Positions 35,922 to 46,140 of a DNA stretch of 64,000 nt are shown in pieces; the first letter of the stretch is position 1, and every line of letters starts with the position of its first letter. Origin of the DNA: Hansfordia pulvinata (taxonomy: Eukaryota; Ascomycota; Sordariomycetes; Xylariales); the NCBI GenBank assembly GCA_006538405.1, contig BJKQ01000005.1:1302001-1366000 (forward strand), read 5' to 3'. The translations under genes were made by a program, and so were the position numbers. Under the pieces are notes generated by a model. The model was not told the origin of the DNA. It worked only from the letters and a program-made list of their open reading frames with translations, and did not search any database.

Positions 35922-36347
35922 CTAGGCAACGTCGTCGTCGGCCTCCTCCTTCTGAGCCTCTCCATCCTTCTCGGCCTCTCCGTTCTTCTCATCCTCACCA
36001 TCCTTCTCCTCCTTGGCCTTCTTGCCGCGGGGTTTCTTTGAGGTAGGCGAGGCGGCGTCAGCCTCAGGACCGGCAACGCGCTTCTTCGGGGTGGAGCGGG
36101 GGGTTTTCTCGCCGGAAGCCTCATTCTCGAACCACTCGAATTTCTTGCAGAGCGTCCAGAAACGGGTGCGGCAGGACTTGGCATCCTTGTAGTTGTGCTT
36201 GTCGGCCAGCTCGCCAAAGTTGATGGAGGCTCTGGCCGAGGCCGGCAAGTACTTGAGCGCGTCACACAGGAGTTTCATCTCAACGGGGGTGAGGACCTGG
36301 GCGTCCGACTCGGCTCCGCCGGCGTTGGTGTCCTTCTTGGGAGGCAT
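35922..36347 (-). CDS. Short Myb-like domain protein with basic/acidic tail (141 aa)
   Basis: A single-exon frame starting MPPKKDTNAGGAESDAQVLT. Residues about 20-75 read PVEMKLLCDALKYLPASARA, SINFGELADKHNYKDAKSCR and TRFWTLCKKFEWFEN. This is the helix-helix-helix layout of the small fungal Myb-like proteins found further right. The tail alternates Lys-rich (STPKKRVAG, KKPRGKKAKEEK) and Glu/Asp-rich segments and ends EEADDDVA. The tail style matches the common exon at 45778-46140. Probably nuclear; partner and target unknown. The sense strand upstream is pyrimidine-rich. Confidence 0.75.
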   Translation of the reverse strand: MPPKKDTNAGGAESDAQVLTPVEMKLLCDALKYLPASARASINFGELADKHNYKDAKSCRTRFWTLCKKFEWFENEASGEKTPRSTPKKRVAGPEADAASPTSKKPRGKKAKEEKDGEDEKNGEAEKDGEAQKEEADDDVA

Positions 36348-38129
36348 GTTGATCTGTCCAGAGTTAGCAGGAGTCCAGCTCGTGGAAAAGAGCAGCGGGG
36401 AACCGATGCGTGACGGTGACGTGGGATTGGCAGGTCAGGGCACATCAAGCTGGTGAGCACTTACTATTGGATCCCTTGGCAACTGAGTTGGTGTCTCCTT
36501 GGTGAAGCTTGGACGATGTCTGTTGAAGTGGTCAGTCTAATGACAGGAGACGACGGACTGCGATGGCGATGGTGTCGTGGAGTAAGGACGACGCTCACCT
36601 GAATAGACGAGGATGCGCGACGATACCGTGCGTATGTGGCAGAAGCAGGAGACCCTAGTATAATGAGCATTCAGGTAAGTAGGAAGGATAAGGCAATGAG
36701 TTGAGGATGAACCTTCGCTTGGTAGTGTGGGCAGAGAAGGGATTGGTGGCTTGAGAGCTGATGGGTGAAGGGAGGATGTGGCAAGAAAGGGGAGAGACAG
36801 GTGGTAGGTTAAGGCGAGAGGAAGAAAGGTACAGAAGCGCAATGGCGACAGAGGGCAGTGTTGGCACTCGGCTCAACCTCCGCGGGCTCGCCTTCTAGAT
36901 AAAGCCTCTAGCCTGCAAACGCGCAATTTTAGGTGTTAAGGCAGGCAATTTTGTTCGTTTTGTGGGCGACAAAGGCGAGTGTGTGTAGTGAATGGTCTGG
37001 CTTACTGAGTCCGGTGACAATCGAGAGGCCTTGCACGCACCTAGGGCAGTTACGGGGTCGGTCACACGTGTTTGTCTTCTCATCTCGCCATCACCTTAAG
37101 GCCAGCCAGTCTAGCAGCACAACCCAGACAGCTGGGGGGCCATCCTCCAGGCCAGGCAGATGCGAAGAAGGCGTGTGCACCTCCCCTCCGTATGACTATA
37201 TCGATCATCTAATTTAAGGCTGAGGCCGGGTCGACTTTCTCGAGACAAGCATCATTCGTCTGTAGCTGAGAGGCAGCAGGCTATGTCGCCGCGCCACTCT
37301 CGTGAACACGTCCAGCTTTCTCGAGTGGACGTGGGCCCCCTTGAGTGAGGAGCAGTCGAGCTTTTACGTGACCAACCCCTAAGCCTCTGCTATCGGCCAA
37401 GGCTTCATCTTCGCCGAGTTGCAGAGAGATAGAAAAGGGGCACCCTTGATGCGTGCTGTAACCGCGCCATGCAGTACTGCTTCTGGTCATTTCTTCAAGG
37501 CCTTCACGTAATAGAACGACGAAGCCATAATGTCCCAATGGAGGGGCCGCTCATGACACGCGCTCAGGGCCAGGCTTGATCGCAGCGCATGTTCGCGAAC
37601 AGAGGAGCCTGCCTAACAAGAGATCTTACCTCGATTGCACTCAGACAAGCCGCTGGCAAGGTGGGAGCGCGCTTCTATCAGACGATGAGCATTGCGGCTT
37701 CCGCCATGCACATGTTTGGACTTGATGAGCTGAGCCTCGTGTGCCACATACCCATAGAAGTCTGCTTGACAGCAGGATATTGCGAGTCAGGAAGACAGTA
37801 CTTGAGAGAGGCCAGGGGCCACGGCACGTCATGAGCATAGAAGTCCAATTTAGAACTTGACAGTCTATATCATTGCTCAGGAGCTGAGATTCATAGTCCA
37901 AATTGTGCTAGCCAGATCGAAGACCAGTACACTGCGTCAACAGACATTCCCGAAAAGAAACAAAATCAATTCCGACTCCAGGCGCCAGTACTCCAAGCCC
38001 TATCATAATCAGAATACCTCATAAGTCATACCCATGTTCATCTTCTCATCAAGACTCCGCCCAATACCCTTCGTACACGAACAGCGGCAGTTTACACATT
38101 ATTAATGGCGGCGGCGATCTACGCCTGGT
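36348..38129. other. Intergenic, no gene seen
   Basis: The first 500 bases are a C/T-rich leader in the minus sense direction with possible leader introns. The remainder lacks coding character. Confidence 0.45.
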
Positions 38130-39030
38130 CTATGCCACGCAGTCCCAGTCCTCATCCTTGACGTGGTCATGATCGTGCTCGAGGCTGTGGTCATGCTCAA
38201 GGTCGTCGTCATCGTGCTCGATGGAGCGGTTCAGAAAGTTGAACGGCTCTTGATGGGCGTACATGTGCTGCTCACACTGTCCCGCCATCATGTTCTCAAA
38301 AGGAAACATGGTCGGCACGGTAGGGAACTGCATTCCCTGCTGCCAGCACATGGGGTTCTCCTGCGGGAGGGCAGAGGTCATGTGGAGGTCGTAGGCAGAC
38401 GGTGGGGGGTTGTTGAAAAACTCGTTGGTGGGACTAGGGGCTAGAGTAGCCGGGGTGAAAGGGTCCGTCTCACTGGCCGGAGTGAGAAACCGGTATTGGG
38501 ATTGTAGGTTGTGCGGTGTCACCAGCGAGGGTGGCGCGGGTGTAGATCCGGGAGTCATACCCGGCGTCATCCGGGTGTCCAACCCGTAGGGAAGCTCCCG
38601 TTTGACGCCGATGTCTGTGCGACGGCTTCTCTCTTGGCTGCCTGAGCCCGACTTGGAGTTTTGAGAGTCGTCGTCGCCGTCATGAGAGCCTGGGCTGTCA
38701 CCGCGCTCGGACTTGTGGCTGTCTTTTGTAGCTTTCGGATCCTTTTTGGACTTGGTGACGCGGTTTTTAGAGGCCGTTCGATTCCTCTTGGTGGGCTCGC
38801 TCCCGGTGATGGAGCTTTTGAAGCGGGAGTATCTCATGCGGGCGGCGTGTCCATTGGAGATCTCTTGAGCTAGGACAGGGTCTTTGGCGACCAAGTTCCA
38901 GTCAATCTGCGGCTGTCAGTGATGCGGACCACAAGCGGCTCAAGACGAGACTTACATCTCGAAGATTCTTCTGTTTCAGGATGGCGAAGAGAAATCTCGA
39001 CATGACATTGTCGGCAGTGGAGGAAGCCAT
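38130..39030 (-). CDS. Myb-like domain protein with His/Asp-rich C-terminus (283 aa)
   Basis: The gene is read as complement(join(38130..38906, 38956..39030)). A 49-nt intron (GTAAGT...CGCAG) joins MASSTADNVMSRFLFAILKQ, KNLRD to IDWNLVAKDPVLAQEISNGH. The first 60 residues form a Myb/SANT-like unit ending AARMRYSRFKSSI. A basic Ser-rich part (KRNRTASKNRVTKSKKD), Pro/Thr-rich repeats (MTPGMTPGSTPAPP), the box SAYDLHMTSALPQ and CWQQGMQ follow. It ends in a His/Asp/Glu tail (EHDDDDLEHDHSLEHDHDH). The box and tail are shared with the 34-kb gene. The tail could bind metal ions, but that is a guess. The frame is intact. Confidence 0.78.
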
Positions 39031-42000
39031 GGCTGCAGCGGGCTGGTGTTACCAGCAAAATAGGACAGAAGGAGTGTCGCGAGCTCGTGCGGACTCTGAG
39101 GCTGGATCTGGTGTCGGGTCTCGCGGAGTTTGGTTGCTGCTGTGGTCGCGAGTTGAAAGGCGCAGTGGGGAGTGTGAATCGTGAGGGCCAGGTGTGAAGG
39201 CGGGTGCGGAGGTTAAATAGGCTGATACAGAGAACTGGTTGACAGGGACAGGGCAGGCTCGGGAGCTGAATGGCAAGATCACACCAAGGCAGCAGACAAG
39301 GACTGGAGGCCAGATAGTCCGAGGAGGCAGCACAGGCAAGGCAGAGGTAGCCGGGTCAGGAGGCTGAACAAGGAAGACAAGGCCGAGCAGCAGGGCAGTT
39401 GAGGCCTTTCAGCACTTCAGAGCAGGCATTGCGTTTGAGTGTCGGAGCAGCTGGGGATCATGCCTGAGGCCGAGGTCAGGGCAGAAGGGCGGGACAAGAG
39501 GCTGCAGCGAGCCGGGCGACTGGCTTTAAGTGGTTGCATGGAGGGCCGAAGAGGGGAGGGGAGGCGAGGGAGGGGGCCTGGCCATGCCGGGCCAGCGTCT
39601 GGGTGGCGCGGCGTACTGTGTGGTGTGCGCAGGAGGGGGACACTGTACCGCGAGCCGAGCATCACGACTAAACACAGAACCGGGCAGCATCAGCAGCCGG
39701 CTGCCTTGGGCCAGGTTGCCGGGCAACTAGCGAGACCCGGGGCGAGGCGGATGGGGCCAGGGGCCATGGCGAGGCGCATAGCAGGCCGGACGGTGATAGG
39801 GTGGTCGTGATGGAGGGAGACGCAAGTGGGCGTGCGGGTGGGAGGACAGGATGGGCGTGTCTTGGCCGGCTGGAGGCGGCGGCCCAATGACGACGGCGTG
39901 TCGAGTCGGTGGGACGCGAAAGTGGGATGCTGCGCGGTCACCGCGTAAAGTGGCTCCGGATCCAGACTAGCGCGTAGCCGATCCCTGCTGCGCTAAGGCC
40001 GCCACTGCGCCGATGCCAGGGACGCCTGCAGACTCGCACGGTACAGGCAGCCAAGTACCTCCAATCGCAGCCCGGCCTCTGGTTGCCTCGTTGGAGAGGG
40101 ACATGGTCCTTGGAGATACCAGGGTGACCTGTTCCTCTTCCAGTACATAGGTCAGGCAGCTGGAGGTCCAGTGGCATTGGAACCTGAAGACGGTAGGTAG
40201 CGAAGCCAGAAGAAAATCCAGCTTCGTAGGTACACAGGCACGTAGCTATCCAGTACTCGTATCAGCCGACCCGTATGAGGCCGAAAAGGAAGCACTCCAG
40301 CACGGCGGGTGACGGCGCATGCGGCCTCATCTGTCGCCGGGTGCCGCAACAGTGCAGATAACTGCAGAGAGCCGCACCCAAGCTATCTCGATGCACAGCA
40401 AGGGAGAGGAGCGGGTAAAACGGATGAGTCACTGGCCAATCTCGGGGCTGGGTTTCCTGCGTTCCAGCTGCTCCCCAGGTCTTCCACCAAGGGTCACATA
40501 CCTCAGCACAGTCCTCGTATGAGGACACCCCGAGGCAGTGTGGCAGTCCCCGGCCCGGCACCCGGTTCAGTTCTCTACGAAGATGGGCCGAAGTCCCTGC
40601 TGTGGTCAGCATGGGCACGGGCCATCCACTTTACACGTCGCACCAGATGCTCGTACGCGCCTCAGCCTGGACGTTGCACTGACGAGTGTCGCTGCTGGGT
40701 GCTCGGCCTCAGCACGCCACCTCACCACTGCGCACACCAGCCAACGTGCAGTTCGTCCACTTCCCACGTCTGCACGCCCTCTCGAGTCAGAAGAATACGG
40801 CAGTCAGCCAGTCTAGTCAGGGGTCGAGCTACCCTCGCACGGGCAGAGTTCGGCTGTGTGTCAGCTCCCCTCGTTTCTCCCCGATCACTCGGGCGCCCAC
40901 TCTAAAGGGCCGTTTCGCCTGCCACCGCGGCGACCCCATCCACATGCCAGCTTGAGCGGGGCAGGCCCCAGATGACTTGCTCGATATCGTCACGCAAGAC
41001 ATCATCCGGCAGAAAAAGTTTGGGCGGGATCCGAGCTCCGGATTGGCCAATGCCTCGTCGCCCGCAGCTTGCCACTGGCATGAACAATCTGGATGGAGAG
41101 TAATCAAACCATTCCCACCGGGATCTGACGGGTCCATCCTCACCGCCACAGGAGCTCTACCGAAGAATTCGCGCCGACCCTGTCTGTTAGGTATGGGCAC
41201 CCTATCGCGATACATAGAAGTGGCAGCTGGGCGGTTTACTTGCAGGCAACCGATCACTCGGTACCAAACGCAGCACAAGCCACGTCCTCGCTCGTCCGTG
41301 GGTGCAAGCAGCGACAGACACACATTTCATCATCAATCGGCGGCCCGCGGCAGAATTTGAAGGTCACAGGGAAGCCCATCGAAGAAAAAAGCAAGCTGCG
41401 CAAGGAGGGGGGGAGCAAATAAATGAGGTGGCAGGGGCGCGCGGCCCAGACGCGCCGCGGTGGCACCCATTAAGCTCCGTCGGCGACACTGTGCGGAGCC
41501 GTCCTTCGCGTCCGAAACGCCTGCTCACGTGAGTCACTTAAGCACTGCGGGCCAGGGTCAGTTCGCAGCGGGCCAACATGGACAGTTTTGGAGGTGGGAA
41601 TGTGCCGTGATGGGCTGCCCTGACGCGGCTCGTTGGGGCGCATGATAATCCAGGCACATACGAGTAGTAAGCCAATTGAGGCCCTGTCAAAAATAAATTT
41701 TCTGGTCATCGACGCAGCCGTGGTCGCATTCAGCCAACAAAAGAAAATCATGGGACTGGTTCGGATTGAGGTGCTGCGGCCTGACCCTGACGAGTGAGGC
41801 TTTGCGATAGCAGCATGGCTGCCTCTGTCGCCACTACATGTACATATTGGTGACTGTGCATCTCAACCCGGCTCGCGCACGCTGCCCTGGTCGCATCGAC
41901 GTTCAGCACGATGATCGAGGTGGCAGATGCCGGGCTGTGAGCGACAAGTTATCGGATCGTTGCTCTCCCTTGCCGATATGCGCTCGTACGCCAACCGTAT

Positions 42001-42439
42001 TGGCCTCGCTGCACAGCCCAGGAGGTCGTGATCGAGCGCCTCCATGTATCTCGCAAGGTGGTACTGCTGCGCATGGTACGAATATATGTGCCTGGATGTC
42101 CCCTTGCAACAGCCCCGTGGGTTTAGACCCATCTCCAGCGCAGGCGGAGACTAACGGCTGTGGCTAGAGCACACCCAGAGCTGTGGCTTTGCGCCCGACT
42201 CCTTACATCAGCCACGCCCATGGATTCGCCAACGTGGAAAGGCGCTCGAGGCGCACCAGCACCTGGCAGTCGCAGTCGCAGTCGCAGTCCAGTCGCGGGC
42301 CACTCGCTCTCAACACCCACCGGCCTCTCCTCCACTGCCATTTTCCCGTCTTTACTCGCACGTGAATACGCCCGCCCCTATAGTTCCACTTCTCCGGCGC
42401 GACCCTCCGCGGCCCGTGAAGCCACCCCTTCCCACCACA
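39031..42439. other. Long divergent intergenic region of the Myb-like cluster
   Basis: About 3.4 kb between the minus-strand 38-kb gene and the plus-strand 42.4-kb gene. It holds two octamers (TACTCGTA 40254-40261, TACGAGTA 41659-41666). I see no gene with conserved features. Confidence 0.45.
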
Positions 42440-43504
42440 ATGAACAAGAATTGGGGCGACCGCGCAGACAAGGACCTCTTCTTCACCATACTGTCCATCA
42501 AGAACATTGGTGTCATCAGCGGCGCCGAATGGTCGGACATTGGCAACCACATGCGCGCCCTTGGCTACGGCTTCACCAATGAAGGCTGTCGGTAAGCAAG
42601 CCTCGCCTCGCTCGCTCTGCTCTGCCCTCCTGCCTCGCTATCTGTACTGGCCCGGCTACAATCCCGCCCCGGCGTCGGCCTTCGCGTTGCATCCAGGGCG
42701 GCTGATTAGCCAAGCCGGCTCACAACTTGTACCTGGTGGCGCTCGCCCTCGGCTACGGAGCCCGAATCTCGGCGAAGTCGCCCGGGTGCCAGAACCGTGA
42801 CCGCCCATCAGTAGAAGCCCCGTGCCTGTAATCACTCTCCTGTGCTAGATCAACCCGTTGCTCCGTCCGTCCTTGAGGCTCGAAATCTGACTACCGTTAG
42901 TCAACACTTCCAAGGCCTGCGCCGGTCACAGCACAAGGGCGAGCTCAACGGGAACCTGGACGGCCCACCACGTAAAGGGGACCCGACACAAAACCCCATC
43001 ACGCGTCGCCCAGGTCCGGGTCGCGGCAGGCCCAGGAAACACCCCCTGGATGCCGCGGCCGCTGTGGGGCATGAAGATGTCCCCGCCCTCCCGCCAGCGT
43101 CGGCACCGGCGTCGGCATCAGCACCGGCGGTTACCGAAGCAGAGGAGGCCGAGGCGACAGCACTGAACGCGCTCGCAGAGGCAACTCAGCAGCCTTCGGA
43201 CCCTTCTGAGCCGATACTCTCGACGGAAGCGCCGATTGACATTTCCCTCACGGAAGCCCCACCGGATAGCATGACCATGAATCACGGGAACGGCACGTTG
43301 GAAGAGCCCCCGACAAAACGTCAGCGTCTTGAGGAGCTGGAGCCTCCACCCCCTTCAGACGATGAGGCCTTGTTGGCGTTGGCGGCGGAGGGCCTTACCG
43401 GCCCTGGCGACGATTATGACCCCCCAGAGTGAGCAAAGTCTTCATGAATACAATGCGTCGGTGACGGGGGCTGACCTGTGTACAGATATTACGACGAGGC
43501 ATAG
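42440..43504 (+). CDS. Myb-like domain plus AT-hook protein (232 aa, three exons)
   Basis: The gene is read as join(42440..42591, 42901..43428, 43486..43504). Exon 1 encodes one Myb-like unit (MNKNWGDRADKDLFFTILSI, EWSDIGNHMRALGYGFTNEG) and ends in phase 2 inside an arginine codon. Exon 2 begins QHFQGLRRSQHKGELNG, so the joined motif is CR-QHFQGLRR, the usual third helix of this family. An AT-hook (GPGRGRPRKHP) follows near residue 90, then an Ala/Pro/Glu-rich region and KRQRLEELE. The 57-nt last intron (GTGAGC...TACAG) adds YYDEA; without it the frame would stop three codons earlier in the sequence at 43432. Intron 1 is unusually long (309 nt). Nuclear DNA binding is well supported; the target is unknown. 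It has the same domain as the array that follows. Confidence 0.8.
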
Positions 43505-44091
43505 CAACGTTCGAACTACAGAAGGCATACGACTACCAGCAGACTCTTGATAGGTCTACTCATCACGTGTGCACAGGGGTGTATCAAAGCATCATAGCTC
43601 ACATGCCGACAATCAAGAGAAGCAATGGATGGACAAGATGCGATGATGACACCTAATGATTGACATTGTACATATCTGTGTAATTAGCCGATTTTTTCAG
43701 TCTAGAGTTTAGGACAAGGAGACGAAATCACCAAATGAACGATACTACAGCAAGTCACTCCCGTTCTGGCCAGCGATAAGGGTGATCGTATTGCGAGTGG
43801 TTGGCATTGAATGGGCCGTGTGTCCATTGTGCTGCCCACAACCTTGGTGACTGCCTCGCCAGTCACCCAGCAACAAGACAGCTCTGCCCGACCACACAAC
43901 CCGCCAGAGTCGTTGTTGAGGCATCCATCTTACCAGGACTATTCCTAAAATCCACACGATCATCCCGATAAATGTTTCGATCCCAGCACCAACCACCCTT
44001 GACCCCAAACCCGATCGTACACCTGCCGTTACCTCTGCGCTGCAACACAGCATCACCCACCAAACAACCCAACCAGGACAACAACATCAAA
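43505..44091. other. Intergenic, leader of the first-exon array
   Basis: The 3' flank of the AT-hook gene. A C/A-rich leader (about 43960-44091) then leads to the first array exon. Confidence 0.5.
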
Positions 44092-44252
44092 ATGGTTAAA
44101 GGCAAGGGAATCTCTTGGGATGCCGCAGCGGACCAGGCTCTGCTGATCTCGATCCTCCCGCTGATCGGCACGATTTCCACGGACAAACAAGAAGCCATCA
44201 TCACGAACATGAAAGGTCACGGCTACGATACGGCCACTTGGGAGGGGATTCG
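44092..44252 (+). CDS. Array first exon 1: Myb-like domain with own ATG and phase-2 donor
   Basis: An ATG in AAAATGG context opens MVKGKGISWDAAADQALLIS and continues ILPLIGTISTDKQEAIITNM, KGHGYDTATWEGI. The exon ends CG|GTAAGT, phase 2 in an arginine codon (161 nt). No following sequence before the next ATG encodes the expected QHLQ helix; nearby AG sites (44306, 44312) lead to non-homologous readings. Joined to the acceptor at 45778, it would give GIR-QHLQKLKKKEG and a 136-residue protein. It may otherwise be a truncated duplicate. Confidence 0.65.
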
Positions 44253-44587
44253 GTAAGTCGATGACACTGTGTTCGCCGTGTTTTGGCGTGTCCTGTACCT
44301 GTAGCTGCAGCGACAAGGTCGCGTCAAATGTCCAGTGGCATTGGTCTGCCTGGCTGCCTTTGGTAGCCAGTTGCAACTCAGTTGCTGTCTTTCAACTCAC
44401 CTCGCCTTGAGTCGCCCCGAGCACATCCAATTCTTCTGGTTTGCTCACTCGCTGCATTCTACTGCCTCTCTCTACACTCATCCCAGTCAAACCTTTCATC
44501 GTTTTCGATACCTGCATCATCATTGCAAGCTCATTGCACCAACTCTCTATCCTGATCTTTTCGACTTCATCCCCTCTATCAGCTACG

Positions 44588-44745
44588 ATGTCTAAGTCCG
44601 CTGGGAAGTGGGATGGCGAGACGGGCATGGCCCTCTTCCAGACGATCTACCTCGTCACCAACCCCCAAGTCACTCCCGAGCAGCAGAACCAAATTGTGGA
44701 CGCTCTGAAAACCCAAGGTCACGATGTCACCTGGAACGCCATCAG
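44588..44745 (+). CDS. Array first exon 2: Myb-like domain with own ATG and phase-2 donor
   Basis: The ATG at 44588 opens MSKSAGKWDGETGMALFQTI and continues YLVTNPQVTPEQQNQIVDAL, KTQGHDVTWNAI. It ends AG|GTAGGC in phase 2 (158 nt), again within an arginine codon. A C/T-rich leader of over 200 nt precedes it. It is not in frame with array exon 1 if spliced from it, so it is not simply a second exon. Joined to 45778 it would read AIR-QHLQKLK, a 135-residue protein. Confidence 0.65.
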
Positions 44746-45050
44746 GTAGGCTTGACAGTGTAGCCCCGACCCTTTCGTGTCCCTTTCCTTCACTTGCAGA
44801 ACATGTTGCACCGCACATTTCTCTGCCTATCCCACTCCTACCACGCTTTAACCATTTCTTGCCATCTGCAAATTTGTCCCTACAACTCTTCCTCATTCAT
44901 ACTCCTTCTCAACTCTTTATACATCTGCCACCGCATCTTCAAGAACCTACATCTCTTCAGTCTCAATCTTGTCCCCAATTGCCTCTTCTTATTACATAGT
45001 CCGGTCGCACTCTTTAACGTTGCCGTTCAACATCTCGGCTCGGAGCAAAC

Positions 45051-45208
45051 ATGGCTGGCCAGCGCAAGCTCACCAACTGGAACGCTGAAGTCCACGAGGA
45101 CATTCTCCTTGCCGTGATCAAGCACGCCAAGTTGACTGCTGCCATGTGGGAGCCCATCATGAATGAGCTCCATGGCAAGGGCCATGAGTTTACGCGTGGC
45201 GGACTAGA
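45051..45208 (+). CDS. Array first exon 3: Myb-like domain with own ATG and phase-2 donor
   Basis: The ATG at 45051 (AAACATGG) opens MAGQRKLTNWNAEVHEDILL and continues AVIKHAKLTAAMWEPIMNEL, HGKGHEFTRGGL. It ends GA|GTAAAC in phase 2 (158 nt, the same length as array exon 2). The next in-frame codon would be a stop, so without splicing the product is only 53 residues. Joined to 45778 it gives GLE-QHLQKLK, a 135-residue protein; the usual arginine would be glutamate here. Confidence 0.62.
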
Positions 45209-45495
45209 GTAAACCCCCCTCTGATATTTTCGTCTCTGTCCCTTTTCTCTGATTCACCTCCATCTCATCCCGCGCCGGGCCTTGCAATGCCAGGCACCCA
45301 ACTCTCTGATCCGTTTGCCTGCCCACCACTTAGCCTTAATCTTCTCCCACTTCTCACCTTTCTTCTTTCTATCTTCTTCCTTCACCACGCTGCCCATCCC
45401 ACCCAAGGCTCCTCATCTTACTTGATCGACCTACACCACTTGCCCACCTTCCAACATCACTCACCCACATCATTCCACCTCATCAAACAATTACG

Positions 45496-46140
45496 ATGGC
45501 TCCCAAGACTGCCTGGAACGACACCACCCGCTCAGACCTTCTGCGACTGATCGTAGAGGTGGCTGCTATTACCTCGGACCAGTGGAAGCTAGTCGACACT
45601 GCCTTGCAGGCCCGAGACTACGGCTACAACGCCAACGCTGCCCAGTACCGCTCCCTCATCTCCCTCTCCCTCTGTCTTCATCTCCTTCTCCCTCCTCAGT
45701 TTCTGCCTGCATTCTCATTGTCTTTTCTCCTGATGACCAAAGTCGTGCACATGCTAATCACCCCGCCCGCATCGCAGACAGCACCTCCAGAAGCTGAAGA
45801 AGAAGGAGGGCTCCGCCGCCCCATCGACCCCCAGCACCAGCGCTCCTGGCACCCCTGGTACCAAGAAGAGCGGCGGAAAGTCCACCGGCAAAGGCTCCAA
45901 GGCCAAGCGCGCTCTCGAGGACAACGAGGAAGACGACCCTGACACCCCGTCCAATAAGCCGAAGGTCAAGTAAGCAAAGCCCATGATCCCTTCCCCCCCT
46001 CTCTCTCGCCCACCGGGGCCACCCGTCCTTAGCCAAAGGGGACGAAATTACACGCATAGCTTACTGACGACGAATCGCATAGGTCGGAGGATGGTGCGAA
46101 GCCCACCACCGACGAGAAGCTTGACGAGGGCGAGGCCTGA
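45496..46140 (+). CDS. Array first exon 4 with common tail: Myb-like domain protein (132 aa)
   Basis: The gene is read as join(45496..45644, 45778..45969, 46083..46140). Exon 1 encodes MAPKTAWNDTTRSDLLRLIV, EVAAITSDQWKLVDTALQAR and DYGYNANAA and ends CA| in phase 2 (donor GTACCG, weak). Exon 2 starts ACAGCACCTC and gives QHLQKLKKKEGSAAPSTPST, then a Lys-rich part (KKSGGKSTGKGSKAKRALED), an acidic run (NEEDDPDTP) and NKPKVK. Exon 3 (acceptor GCATAG) ends SEDGAKPTTDEKLDEGEA. The domain matches array exons 1-3 in layout: W near residue 7, LL, a second W near 30, GY near 43, then the QHLQ helix. The tail is highly charged, like the 35.9-kb gene. Likely a small nuclear DNA-binding protein. Confidence 0.78.
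45645..45777 (+). other. Intron with the acceptor proposed to be shared by four first exons
   Basis: The 133-nt intron of the last array gene, with a branch-like GCTAATC about 24 nt before the acceptor ATCGCAG (45771-45777). All four upstream first exons end in phase 2, which fits this acceptor. Confidence 0.6.
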
